Assembly (NCBI RefSeq): GCF_040645195.1 | Contig: NZ_JBEYXW010000005.1 | Span: 1-64,000, forward strand | Reading direction: 5' to 3' | DNA: 64,000 bases | Source: Prauserella_A sp040645195 | GTDB lineage: Bacteria; Actinomycetota; Actinomycetes; Mycobacteriales; Pseudonocardiaceae | In this document: piece by piece, positions 50,911-59,937 of the stretch | Layout of the letters: each line of letters opens with the position of its first letter | Numbering within the stretch: position 1 is the first letter of the stretch | Translations under genes and position numbers: made by a program | Notes under the pieces: generated by a model | What the model saw: the letters and a program-made list of their open reading frames with translations, nothing else | What the model was told of the DNA's origin: nothing | Databases searched by the model: none

Positions 50911-52942
50911 GGGCATCCCTTTCCGTGAGGCCCAGCAGCTCACCGGGGAAGTGGCAGGCCGCGCCGTGCCCGGTGTCGTCGGCGAGCAACGGTGGCGACT
51001 GTTCGGCGCATATCGTCCGGTCCGGATGGGCCAGTGGGCCGATGGGGCAGCGGGTCCGGAACCGGCAGCCGGACGGGGGATCCTTCGGGCTCGGCAGGTC
51101 ACCGCGGAGCAGGATCCGCTCCCGCCGCGCGCCCGGCTCGGCCTGCGGCGAGGAGGACAGCAGTGCCTGGGTGTAGGGGTGCCGTGGCCTGGCGAAGAGC
51201 TGTTCGGTGGGGCCGCTCTCCACGATCCGGCCGAGGTACATGACCATCGTCCGGTCGCTGATGGCCCGTACCACCGCCAGGTCGTGGGCGATGAAAAGGT
51301 AACCGAGGCCGAGCTCGTCGCGCAGGTCCCCGAGCAGGTTGATGATCTGTGCCTGGATGGAAACGTCCAATGCGGACACCGGCTCGTCCAGCACCAGGCA
51401 CTCGGGTTCGACTGCCAGAGCCCTGGCGATGCCGATCCGCTGGCGCTGACCGCCGGAGAACGCGTGCGGCAGCCGCTCCTGGTGCCGTGCCGCCAGGCCG
51501 ACGCGCTCCAGCAGTTCGACGACCCGGCCGGGCCGTTCGTGCGGCGGCACGCCCCGTGCCTGCAATGCCTCCTCCAGGGCCTCGCGGATGGTGCGGCGTG
51601 GGTTGAGCGAGGCGTACGGGTCCTGGAACACGTACTGCACGCTGCGTCGCATCGCACGCCTCGCACGCCCGGACAGCCCGTTGAGGTCCTGCCCCTGCAC
51701 GGTGACAGATCCCGAGTGCGGTGTTTCGATGCCGACCAGGGTCCGGGCGAGGGTGGACTTGCCGCAGCCCGATTCGCCGACCAGCCCGACCGTCTCGCCG
51801 GCCCGGACGCGCAGATCCACACTGTCGACGGCGAAGACCGGGCGACGGCGGCTGCCGACGTTCACCCGCAGGGCCTCGACATCGAGGATCGTTTTACCCG
51901 AACCAGCCATGGGAGCGGGTGCGGCTGGGCCACCGGCGGGCTCCGGGGCGGTGCTGCCGATCTCCCAGCAGGCGGCGAGCCGTCCGGGACTCGCAGGCAG
52001 CGGATCGAGCGGCGGTACTTCGGAACGGCAGCGGTCCACCGCCAGCGCGCACCTCGGGTGGAAGGCGCAGCCGTCCGGGAGCCTCGCCGGATCCGGTGGC
52101 TGGCCGGGGATCGCGGTGAGCCGCTGCCCGATCGGCGTGTCCAGGCGCGGCATGGCGCGCAGCAGCGCCCGCGTGTACGGGTGCGCCGGTGTGCGCAGAA
52201 CCGCGTCGACCGCACCGCGCTCGACGATGCGCCCGCCGTACATCACCGCCACCGAGTCACACAGCTCGGCGATCACGCCCATGTCGTGGGTGATCATCAG
52301 GACAGCGACACCGGTGCGCTCCCGCAGCTCGGCGAGCAGGCGCAGGATCTGCGCCTGAATCGTCACGTCGAGCGCGGTCGTCGGTTCGTCCGCGACCAGC
52401 ATCTCGGGCTCGCGGGCCAATGCCATCGCGATGACGACCCGCTGGCGCATGCCGCCGGAGAACTGGTGCGGATAGTCGCGCAGCCGTCGTTCGCCGTCCG
52501 GGATGCCGACCAGGTCGAGTAGCTCGGCGGCGCGCGTCCACGCGTGCCGGCGTGGTGTGCCGTGCACGAGCAGTGCCTCGGCCACCTGTGCACCGACGGT
52601 CAGGACCGGGTTGAGGGAGGCCTGCGGGTCCTGGAACACCATGGCGATCCGGTCGCCCCTGATCGCCCGCATCTCCCGCTTTCCGAGCGAGAGCAGGTCG
52701 TCGCCGCCGTAGCTGATCGTGCCGCCGGCGACCTGGCCGGGTTCCGGGACCATGCGCAGCAGGCTGCGTGCGGTCACCGACTTTCCGGAGCCGGACTCGC
52801 CGACCAGGCCGACGATCTCGCCGCGATGGATCCGCAGCGACACGTTGTCGACGGCCGTCACCGCGCCGTCCGTACTGGGGAACCGGATCCGCAGGCCGTC
52901 GATGTCGAGCAGCCCGTCGCCGGGGGGAAGGGTCGTGGTCAT
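50900..52942 (-). CDS. Fused dipeptide/oligopeptide ABC ATPase (DppD-DppF type)
   Basis: A 680-residue protein with two complete ATPase domains. Domain 1 (about 1-330) has Walker A GESGSGKSV, signature FSGGMRQRVVIAMAL and the C-terminal cysteine-rich GCAFHPRCALAVDRC. Domain 2 has GESGCGKST, signature FSGGQRQRIGIARAL and GCRFRTRCPIG. The cysteine tails are typical of Opp/Dpp ATPases and may bind an iron-sulfur cluster. Most systems use two separate genes; the fusion guarantees a 1:1 ratio. It overlaps the permease gene by ATGA. Confidence 0.93.
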   Translation of the reverse strand: MTTTLPPGDGLLDIDGLRIRFPSTDGAVTAVDNVSLRIHRGEIVGLVGESGSGKSVTARSLLRMVPEPGQVAGGTISYGGDDLLSLGKREMRAIRGDRIAMVFQDPQASLNPVLTVGAQVAEALLVHGTPRRHAWTRAAELLDLVGIPDGERRLRDYPHQFSGGMRQRVVIAMALAREPEMLVADEPTTALDVTIQAQILRLLAELRERTGVAVLMITHDMGVIAELCDSVAVMYGGRIVERGAVDAVLRTPAHPYTRALLRAMPRLDTPIGQRLTAIPGQPPDPARLPDGCAFHPRCALAVDRCRSEVPPLDPLPASPGRLAACWEIGSTAPEPAGGPAAPAPMAGSGKTILDVEALRVNVGSRRRPVFAVDSVDLRVRAGETVGLVGESGCGKSTLARTLVGIETPHSGSVTVQGQDLNGLSGRARRAMRRSVQYVFQDPYASLNPRRTIREALEEALQARGVPPHERPGRVVELLERVGLAARHQERLPHAFSGGQRQRIGIARALAVEPECLVLDEPVSALDVSIQAQIINLLGDLRDELGLGYLFIAHDLAVVRAISDRTMVMYLGRIVESGPTEQLFARPRHPYTQALLSSSPQAEPGARRERILLRGDLPSPKDPPSGCRFRTRCPIGPLAHPDRTICAEQSPPLLADDTGHGAACHFPGELLGLTERDAHAR

Positions 52943-53820
52943 TTCCGCAGCACCTCCTCGTTGAGTGCGTCGGAGAGCAGGCTGAAGGACAAGGCGAGCA
53001 GAATCAGGACTATCGCGGGTCCGAGGACGTAGACCGGGGCCAGCGACAGGAACCGCACACCACTGTTGAGCAGCGAGCCCAGCGACGGTTCGGGTGGCTG
53101 GATACCCAGGCCCACCACCGACAGCCCGGTCTCGAGGAAGATCGCGATCACCATCGCGATCGCGGTGTGGACGATGATCGGGTCGATCGTGTTGGGCAGG
53201 ATGTGCCGGACCAGCACCCGCCACCGCGGGATGCCCATCGTCTGTGCCGCGAGCACGTACTCCCTGCGTTCCTGGGAGAGCAACCCGGCCCGCGCGAGCC
53301 TGCCGAAGCCGGGCAGCGCGAAGATCACGATGCTGATGGAAAGGGCGAGCATGCCAGGGCCCACGAGCAAGGCGACCACCATGCCGAGGATGAGGCTGGG
53401 AAAGCCCTGGATGATGTCGAACACCCGTTGGAAGAACAAGCCGAGCGCCCGGGACAGCGCACCGATGGCGCCGAGGACGGTGCCGAGCACCATGGCCGTC
53501 AGCACGCCGGCGGACAGCAGGACCAGATCGATCCGCAGGCCGTAGAGCGTCCGGACGGCGATGTCGCGGCCGAGCTCGTCGGTGCCGAACGGATGCGCCC
53601 AGCTGGGTCCGGCGAAGGTGTTCATCGACTGGGCGTCGTACCCGGAGGAGAACAGCGGCACCAGCACCGCGGCGGCCACGAGCACGCCCAGCAGCGTGAT
53701 CCCCACGGCGCCGCGCGGGCGGCGCAGCGCGCCAAGGTAACGGCGCAAGGTCCGGTGCCGTGTCGGTCGTGGTGTCGTCGGGCCGGCGGTCGCGGCCGGC
53801 GCCTGCGAGTCGACGGTCAT
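52939..53820 (-). CDS. ABC permease, DppC/OppC type
   Basis: A 293-residue inner-membrane permease with an N-terminal cytosolic arm rich in Pro, Thr and Arg, then hydrophobic segments starting at GAVGITLLGVLVAAAVLVPL. The HPFGTDELGRDI motif is diagnostic of DppC-type permeases, and the EAA loop reads AAQTMGIPRWRVLVRHILPN. It forms the pore with the DppB-type protein at 53817. Overlaps link it to both neighbours. Confidence 0.93.
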   Translation of the reverse strand: MTVDSQAPAATAGPTTPRPTRHRTLRRYLGALRRPRGAVGITLLGVLVAAAVLVPLFSSGYDAQSMNTFAGPSWAHPFGTDELGRDIAVRTLYGLRIDLVLLSAGVLTAMVLGTVLGAIGALSRALGLFFQRVFDIIQGFPSLILGMVVALLVGPGMLALSISIVIFALPGFGRLARAGLLSQERREYVLAAQTMGIPRWRVLVRHILPNTIDPIIVHTAIAMVIAIFLETGLSVVGLGIQPPEPSLGSLLNSGVRFLSLAPVYVLGPAIVLILLALSFSLLSDALNEEVLRK

Positions 53821-54770
53821 CGCGCACTCTCCAGTTTGATCCTGGGATCGAGCGCGGCGAGCCCGATCTCGGTGAGCAGTTGCGTGATCACGGCGATGGC
53901 GACGGCCAGCAGCGTGATGGCCTGCAGGACGGCGTAGTCACGCTGGTTCACGCTCGTCACCGCCAGCGTGCCCAGCCCATTGCGGGCGAAGATGGCCTCG
54001 ACCACGATCGCGCCACCGAGCAGTTCGCCGAACCGGATGCCGAAGGTCACCAGCGCGCTCGACAATGAGTTCCGCAGGACGTGCCGCAGCGTCACGCGGG
54101 TGTCCGAGGCGCCTTTCGCGATCGCCGTTTGCACGTAGTCCTCGCCTCGGGCCTGGTCCATCGCGCTGCGCACCAGTCGCGCGATCGCCGCGGACTGCGT
54201 CAACGCCAGCGCCAGTGCCGGAAGCAGCAGGTACTGGATGCCGATCACCGGGTCGGCGAACAGGGAAACCTCCCCGCTGACCGGCAGGAGCGGCACCGCG
54301 ATGCCCAGCAGCAGCACCAAGAGCAGTCCGGAAAGGAACGGCGGTGTCCCGAGCAGCGTCGTGGAGAACAGGTCGAGGGCGCTGCGAGCCGAACGGCGGC
54401 GGACGGAACCGGCGATGATTCCCAGGCCGAGCCCGAGCACCACCATGAGCAGTGCGGCGAGGATGGCGAGTTGCACCGTGCTGCCGGCGCGGTCGAGCAG
54501 GAGCTGCGTCACCGGGCGGTCGGTGAGGTAGGAGGTGCCGAAGTTCCCGTGCAGCGCGTCGCCGAGCCAGTGCAGGTACTGCGTCACCATCGGCCGGTCG
54601 AGTCCGAGGTCGGCGCGGATGGCCGCGACCTCGGCCGCGGTCGCGTCGGGGCCGGCGATGGTCACGGCTGGATCGCCCGGCGCCAGCCGCGGCAGGACGA
54701 ACGCCAGTACGGAGGTCGCGAACAGTACGAGGAGGGCCGAGGGGACCCTGCGCAGAAGGTAGCGGGCCAT
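53817..54770 (-). CDS. ABC permease, DppB/OppB type
   Basis: A 317-residue permease starting MARYLLRRVPSALLVLF, with APGDPAV in the first periplasmic loop, LHGNFGTSYL, and the EAA loop IAKGASDTRVTLRHVLRN. All are typical of the DppB family. ATG 54770 is listed; a GTG at 54776 overlapping the binding-protein stop is equally possible. It imports a peptide-like or glycoside-like solute delivered by the lipoprotein at 54773. Confidence 0.92.
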   Translation of the reverse strand: MARYLLRRVPSALLVLFATSVLAFVLPRLAPGDPAVTIAGPDATAAEVAAIRADLGLDRPMVTQYLHWLGDALHGNFGTSYLTDRPVTQLLLDRAGSTVQLAILAALLMVVLGLGLGIIAGSVRRRSARSALDLFSTTLLGTPPFLSGLLLVLLLGIAVPLLPVSGEVSLFADPVIGIQYLLLPALALALTQSAAIARLVRSAMDQARGEDYVQTAIAKGASDTRVTLRHVLRNSLSSALVTFGIRFGELLGGAIVVEAIFARNGLGTLAVTSVNQRDYAVLQAITLLAVAIAVITQLLTEIGLAALDPRIKLESAR

Positions 54771-54772
54771 GG

Positions 54773-56347
54773 TCACACCAGGTATGCGTTGTCGAGGACG
54801 AGGGCGCCGAGCCTGGTCTGCGCGGCGTCGCGGACGCGCCGGGACCGCAGCGTCATCAGCGGGGCCACGACGAGGCTGTGGTCGAACGCCTGCTCCTGCA
54901 GGTACGCGCCCAGTGCGTGCACGCTGGCTTTGCGCTTGTCCGGCGGTGCGGTGAGCGCCGTGTGCACGATCGCCTGGTAGGCGTCGGCGCGGAAATGTGA
55001 CGCGTTGCCCGAGGGCAGGAACGGCGGGATCGAGCTGACCAGCGTTGCCGCGCCCAGATCTGCGATCCCGAATGCGGTCGCCCACAACGGATTCAGCTTC
55101 CCGGTCGCGAGGCGCTGGTCGAAGGTGGCGCTGTCGAGTATCTGGATCTGCACGCCCAGCCCCACGGCTTCCAGGTCGTAGCGCACGATCTCGGCCATGC
55201 TGCGTACCGACACCAGCCCTCGCACGTCCATGACGATCCGCTTGCCGGTCGCGCCCGCGGCGGCGATCATCGAGCGCGCCAGCTCGGGGTCGTACCGGTA
55301 GGTCGTCGACTGCGTCTCGTCCCAGCCCGGTTCGTTGCGGGTCCACCAGAGGCTGCTGGCCTCGCCGTAACCGGCGAAGACCTGGGTGCGGATGCGTTCC
55401 CGGTCGATCGCGTAACCGATCGCCTGGCGCACCCGGATGTCGGTGAACGGCGGGGCCAGGACGTCCAGCCCCAGGGAATACGCCGCTCCCGCGGAAAGGC
55501 CGATCTCGAAGCGGCCGTCGGCGGACAGGCCCTTCGCGTCCAGCGGTGCGGACCCGTATCCGACATGGGCACGGCCGCCCCGGATAGCCGTGACCAAGGC
55601 GGTCGGATCGATGATCGTCGACTGCTCGATCCGGTCGAGATACGGCCGGCCGGGAACGCGGTAGTGCGGGTTGCGGGTCAGGTGGAGTGAGTCGCCCGGT
55701 GTCCAGGATTCCCAGGTGAACGGTCCGGTTCCGATCACGGAGGTGCCGCGGGCGAGGTCGTTCGCACTCTCGTGGTCGATGACCGATGCCAGCTCGAAGA
55801 GGTCGAACAGGTTCGATGCCGGGCGTTGCAGTCGTATGCGCACCGTGTGCGGGTCGTCGGCGGTCATGTCGGCGATCACCGATGCGATCGACCGCCCCTG
55901 CGACCGGGCGTCCGGATCCGCGGTACGCCCCAGCGAGTAGATCACGTCGCGCGCGTCTACTGCGCGGCCGGAATGCAACAACACGTCCGGCCGCAGGCGA
56001 AGCGTGAGCACCCGGCCGCCTTCGGAGAACTCCCAGCCGGTCGCCAGCTGTGGTTGCGGGATGCCGTTCTCGTCGTAGGCGGTGAGCGTTTCGAACACCA
56101 GCCGGCGCCAGGTGATCGAGCTGGTCAGCTGCGACTGGGCGGCTGCAGGGTCGGCGTCGATGTTCACCGCCATCGTCAGCGTGCCGCCGGCGCGCGGCGC
56201 GGTACCGTGCGACTCGCCGCGTGCCTCGTCGACCGCCAGCCGGCAGCCGCTCAAGGCGGCACCGCAGCCTACGCTCGTGAGTCCGAGCAGGGCGGTTCGC
56301 CGGGAGATAGTACTGGGAGCGCGATGCGGAGATCGTCGTTGATCCAT
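54773..56347 (-). CDS. Peptide/nickel-type ABC binding lipoprotein (family 5)
   Basis: A 524-residue extracellular binding protein. A twin-arginine motif (SRRTALLGL) precedes a hydrophobic stretch and lipobox LSGC, suggesting a Tat-exported lipoprotein. The mature part has the family 5 core: GGTLTMAVNIDADP, VFETLTAYDENG and FTDIRVRQAIGYAIDRE. It is the first gene of the minus-strand operon; GGAAAGGG precedes ATG 56347. The ligand is unknown, but family 5 proteins bind peptides, glycosides and other bulky solutes, consistent with a P450 substrate. Confidence 0.92.
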   Translation of the reverse strand: MDQRRSPHRAPSTISRRTALLGLTSVGCGAALSGCRLAVDEARGESHGTAPRAGGTLTMAVNIDADPAAAQSQLTSSITWRRLVFETLTAYDENGIPQPQLATGWEFSEGGRVLTLRLRPDVLLHSGRAVDARDVIYSLGRTADPDARSQGRSIASVIADMTADDPHTVRIRLQRPASNLFDLFELASVIDHESANDLARGTSVIGTGPFTWESWTPGDSLHLTRNPHYRVPGRPYLDRIEQSTIIDPTALVTAIRGGRAHVGYGSAPLDAKGLSADGRFEIGLSAGAAYSLGLDVLAPPFTDIRVRQAIGYAIDRERIRTQVFAGYGEASSLWWTRNEPGWDETQSTTYRYDPELARSMIAAAGATGKRIVMDVRGLVSVRSMAEIVRYDLEAVGLGVQIQILDSATFDQRLATGKLNPLWATAFGIADLGAATLVSSIPPFLPSGNASHFRADAYQAIVHTALTAPPDKRKASVHALGAYLQEQAFDHSLVVAPLMTLRSRRVRDAAQTRLGALVLDNAYLV

Positions 56348-56589
56348 CGGGCTTTCCCTTTCCTGCACCGTCGTTGGTGTTGGGGACCGATCTGATCGAG
56401 TGTCCTGCGTCGGCCTGGCTCGATCATCGTTGGCCAGGCTCGATCGTCGACATTGACACACGCGAGTTGTTATTGCAACATTCAACTTTGGCAAGCAAGA
56501 TGCTCACCGAGAGCAGCGCCTGGTCTGTCCATTCAGGTCACCGAACACGAGTCGTCTGTCGCATCCACCGCAGAAGTTGGAGGCACATC

Positions 56590-58794
56590 ATGCTGGGCCG
56601 TCCGCCAGCCGCACCCGGGTCCCCGAACATCTTGATCGTCCTGACCGATGATGTCGGTTTCGGCGCGTCGAGCGCGTTCGGCGGGCCGATCGACACGCCT
56701 GTCATGGACGCGCTCAGTCGGGAGGGCTTGCGGTACAACCAGTTCCACACCACGGCGATGTGCTCGCCGACGCGTGCCGCACTGCTGACCGGCCGTAATC
56801 ATCACTCGGTCAATACCGGTGCGCTCACCAACATGGCGACTGATGTGGACGGCTATTCCTCGGTGATCCCGGAATCGGCGCCGACGATCGGCCACATCCT
56901 GCGTGCGCATGGCTACAACACGGCGTGGCTGGGCAAGAACCACAACACCCCGGACTGGGAGATCACCCCGGCCGGCCCGTTCGACCGCTGGCCGACGGGG
57001 ATGGGCTTCGACTACTTCTACGGGTTCCAGAGCGCCGCGACGAGCCAGTTCCGGCCCACGCTGATCTCAGGAACAACCCCGATCGCGCCGCCGGAAGACG
57101 ATCCGGACTACACCCTCGACCGCGATCTCGCCGACCACGCGATCGACTGGCTTCGCCTGCAGAGCACGCTGACCCCGGACCGGCCGTTCCTGTTGTATCT
57201 GGCGCCGGGCACCGCACATTCACCGCACCAGGCGCCCAAGGACTGGATCGAGCGGTACGCCGGGCGTTTCGACCAGGGCTGGGACCAGGTACGGGCGGAG
57301 ACCTTCGAACGCCAGAAGGCCATGGGCATCGTCCCCGCCGATACCAGGATGAGCCCGCGCCCGGACGGGATTCCCGCCTGGGACTCGCTCACCCCGGAGC
57401 AACGCAAGCTCGCCACCCGCATGATGGAGGTCCACGCCGCGCAGCTGAGCCATTTCGAGCATCAGCTCGGCCGGGTGCTTGGCGAACTGGAACGTGCCGG
57501 GCGGTTGGAGAACACGGTGGTGTTCTACATCCAGGGTGACAACGGCGCCAGCGCTGAAGGCGGCCCGGAAGGATCGGTGAACGACTACACGGGGTTGAAC
57601 GGGGTCCGCGTGTCGCTCGAGGACATGCTGGCGGCTTACGACGATCTCGGCGGTCCACTGTCCTTCGCGAACTATCCGTCGGGGTGGGCGTGGGCGATGA
57701 ACACGCCGTTCAAGTGGCAGAAGCGGGTCGCTTCACACTTCGGCGGCACCCGCAACGGGCTGGTGGTGAGCTGGCCTGCCCGGCTTCGCGAGCACGGCGG
57801 CCAGATCCGCAGCCAGTTCCACCACGTCGTCGATATCGCGCCCACCATCTACGAAATCGCCGGTATCACCCCCGGTCCGGAGTTCCCCGGCATCGAACAA
57901 CAGCCGATCGAAGGGGTCAGCATGTGCTACGCCTTCGAGGCTCCCGACGCGCCCGGCCGGCATCGCGAACAGTACTTCGAACTGCTCGGCAACCGGGCCT
58001 ACTACAAGGACGGCTGGATCGCCTCCACCCGGCCGGAACAGCTGCCGTGGCAGGAAACGCAGAGCTCCGTGCCGCCGGAGGACTACGAATGGGAGCTCTA
58101 CCACGTCGACCGCGACTTCGCGCAGGCCGACGACCTCGCGGCAGCCGACCCGGACCGCCTTGCCGAACTACGCAAGGACTTCGACGCCGCCGCCGAGCGG
58201 TACCACATCTATCCACTCAGCGCGCAGTGGGCGAGCCGGCTCAGCATGCACAACCGGCCCTACGTGTTCAACGGGCGACCGGAAATCACCCTGTACGGCT
58301 CCGAGATCCGCTACTTCGACCAGTCGTTCCCCGACATCAAGAACCGGTCGTGGGAGCTGGAGGCCGACCTCGTCGTGTCCGGTATGGACAGTGGCACGAT
58401 CATCACCCAGGGCGGCTGGATGGTCGGCTGGGGCCTGTTCCTCTTCGACGGGGTGCCGACCTTTCTCTACAAGGCCCCTGCCGCCGCCCGCGGACCCGCC
58501 AGACTCGCCGCGGCCGCGCCACTGGGCCAAGGCAGCCACGTCGTGCGCGTCCGGTTCGACTACGACGGGGGCGGCCGCGGGAAGGGTGGCGACCTCACGC
58601 TGGAGGTCGACGGTGAGCACGCCGGCCGGTGCCGGCTGACCAGCACCACGGCCAGCCTGTTCGGCGGCGAGGGCGGATCGATCGGCCGCAGCTACGGCAC
58701 CCCGATCTGCGCCGACTACGACATCCCGTTCCGCGCCACCTGCGATATCAAGGAGATCCGCCTGACCCTCGCCGACCGCGAAGGCGCTCCGTAG
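56590..58794 (+). CDS. Arylsulfatase-type sulfatase
   Basis: A 734-residue sulfatase. Cys58 in MCSPTRAALLTGRN is the residue converted to formylglycine, and Asp20-Asp21 in IVLTDDVGFG start the calcium site, completed by QGDNGASAEG. It is longer than typical (about 550) and has a C-terminal beta-rich extension, like the large arylsulfatases acting on alkyl or aryl sulfates. No signal peptide is seen, so it may be cytosolic. ATG 56590 follows GGAGG by seven bases. It is divergent from the ABC/P450 operon; the 242-base gap between them probably holds both promoters. A sulfated solute imported by the ABC system is a plausible substrate. Confidence 0.92.
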   Translation: MLGRPPAAPGSPNILIVLTDDVGFGASSAFGGPIDTPVMDALSREGLRYNQFHTTAMCSPTRAALLTGRNHHSVNTGALTNMATDVDGYSSVIPESAPTIGHILRAHGYNTAWLGKNHNTPDWEITPAGPFDRWPTGMGFDYFYGFQSAATSQFRPTLISGTTPIAPPEDDPDYTLDRDLADHAIDWLRLQSTLTPDRPFLLYLAPGTAHSPHQAPKDWIERYAGRFDQGWDQVRAETFERQKAMGIVPADTRMSPRPDGIPAWDSLTPEQRKLATRMMEVHAAQLSHFEHQLGRVLGELERAGRLENTVVFYIQGDNGASAEGGPEGSVNDYTGLNGVRVSLEDMLAAYDDLGGPLSFANYPSGWAWAMNTPFKWQKRVASHFGGTRNGLVVSWPARLREHGGQIRSQFHHVVDIAPTIYEIAGITPGPEFPGIEQQPIEGVSMCYAFEAPDAPGRHREQYFELLGNRAYYKDGWIASTRPEQLPWQETQSSVPPEDYEWELYHVDRDFAQADDLAAADPDRLAELRKDFDAAAERYHIYPLSAQWASRLSMHNRPYVFNGRPEITLYGSEIRYFDQSFPDIKNRSWELEADLVVSGMDSGTIITQGGWMVGWGLFLFDGVPTFLYKAPAAARGPARLAAAAPLGQGSHVVRVRFDYDGGGRGKGGDLTLEVDGEHAGRCRLTSTTASLFGGEGGSIGRSYGTPICADYDIPFRATCDIKEIRLTLADREGAP

Positions 58795-58815
58795 CCGGAG
58801 GTCGCCGCGAGGCCA

Positions 58816-59400
58816 TCAGTTGCAGACTGTCGTTCTGGTCAGTTCTTCGAGCTGGGCGGATACCTGGTCGAGCGGTCGAGTGCTGCGCTGGGCGCGGCAC
58901 ATGGCCACGGCGCCCTCGGCCGCGGCGACCACGAGTGTGGCGAGTTGCCCGGCCGCCTGCGGGTCAGCGCCGTGTTGGCGCATCGAGTCGGCGAGTTGCG
59001 CCTCCCAGCCGTTGAACACCTCGGCCGCGGCGGCAAGGACTGCGGGGCGTTCATCGGCCGCGTGTTCTTCGATGGACACTGCGAGGACGGGACAACCGGC
59101 CTGGAAGTCGGTGCTGGTGATGATCTCGCGCCAGAGGGCGAGAAAGGCGCGGAGTCCTTCGACCGGGCCGGCCCGCAGCTCCTTGTCGAGCATCCGGGCC
59201 ACGGCGTCACCGGCGAAGCGGACCGCTTCGGTGGCCAGTTGCTGTTTCCCGCCGGGGAAGTAGTGATATGTGGAGCCAAGCGGAGTCTGGGCATGTTTGG
59301 CGACCTCGCGGATGCTGGTCGCGTTGAGCCCGCGGCGGCGGATCATGTCAGCCGCTCCGGCGACGAGTTGCTGGCGCGACAACGGGTTCTGCTCGGTCAT
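58816..59400 (-). CDS. TetR family regulator (LmrA/YxaF-like)
   Basis: A 194-residue regulator with the TetR helix-turn-helix (AADMIRRRGLNATSIREVAK, then GSTYHYFPGGKQQLATEAV) and an LmrA/YxaF-like C-terminal domain (GCPVLAVSIEEHAADERPAV). It is divergent from the tautomerase-alcohol dehydrogenase pair. A perfect 26-bp palindrome lies in the shared gap, so it probably represses both directions until an electrophilic or aldehyde ligand binds. Confidence 0.92.
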   Translation of the reverse strand: MTEQNPLSRQQLVAGAADMIRRRGLNATSIREVAKHAQTPLGSTYHYFPGGKQQLATEAVRFAGDAVARMLDKELRAGPVEGLRAFLALWREIITSTDFQAGCPVLAVSIEEHAADERPAVLAAAAEVFNGWEAQLADSMRQHGADPQAAGQLATLVVAAAEGAVAMCRAQRSTRPLDQVSAQLEELTRTTVCN

Positions 59401-59447
59401 CGGCGTCCCTTCCTGGCTATAACACTCGTCATAGTGTAGCGTCGGCG

Positions 59448-59473
59448 CTGGCTATAACGACCGTTATAGCCAG
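59448..59473. promoter_or_regulatory. TetR operator palindrome
   Basis: CTGGCTATAACG (59448-59459) and CGTTATAGCCAG (59462-59473) are perfect 12-base inverted arms around a two-base centre. A second, imperfect copy (GGCTATAAC then GTCATAG) lies at about 59415-59435, nearer the TetR start. The two sites would control both divergent promoters. Confidence 0.8.
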
Positions 59474-59505
59474 TGGTGGACGCCGTACGAGCCGAGGAGT
59501 GCGCC

Positions 59506-59937
59506 ATGCCGATGGTCCAACTGACCGCTCCCGTCGGAGCACTGACGTCAGAGGGAAGGGTGAGCATCCAGCGTGAGCTCGCGGCCGTGGTGTTGCGCTG
59601 GGAGGGCGCGCCGGACAACGAGTTCTTCCGCTCCCAGGCGTGGAGCTATCTGCACGAGCTACCCCAGCATGCACAGACCACTGCCGAGGACGACGGACCC
59701 CGCTTCCGGGTAGACGTCACAGTGCCCCAGGGCGCGCTGTCGGATCGCCGCAAGGCGGGACTGGTCAAGGACGCCACCGCGGCCGTGCTCGACGCCGCCG
59801 GGCTCGTCAAGGCCGACGCACTCCGCGTGTGGGTGCTCATCCACGAACAGGCTGAAGGCACCTGGGGCGCCGGCGGGGAGATCATCCGCTACGCCGAGCT
59901 GGTCTCTCTCGTTGAGGGGACGACGCCCGGTGCGTGA
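59506..59937 (+). CDS. Tautomerase family protein
   Basis: A 143-residue protein of the tautomerase_2 / phenylpyruvate tautomerase-like group. It begins MPMVQLTAPVGALT, and removal of Met leaves the N-terminal proline that is the catalytic base in this superfamily. The C-terminal half repeats the beta-alpha-beta unit (FRVDVTVPQGALSDRRKAGL). ATG 59506 follows GAGGAG. It overlaps the alcohol dehydrogenase gene by eight bases, so both act on related carbonyl compounds. Confidence 0.82.
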   Translation: MPMVQLTAPVGALTSEGRVSIQRELAAVVLRWEGAPDNEFFRSQAWSYLHELPQHAQTTAEDDGPRFRVDVTVPQGALSDRRKAGLVKDATAAVLDAAGLVKADALRVWVLIHEQAEGTWGAGGEIIRYAELVSLVEGTTPGA

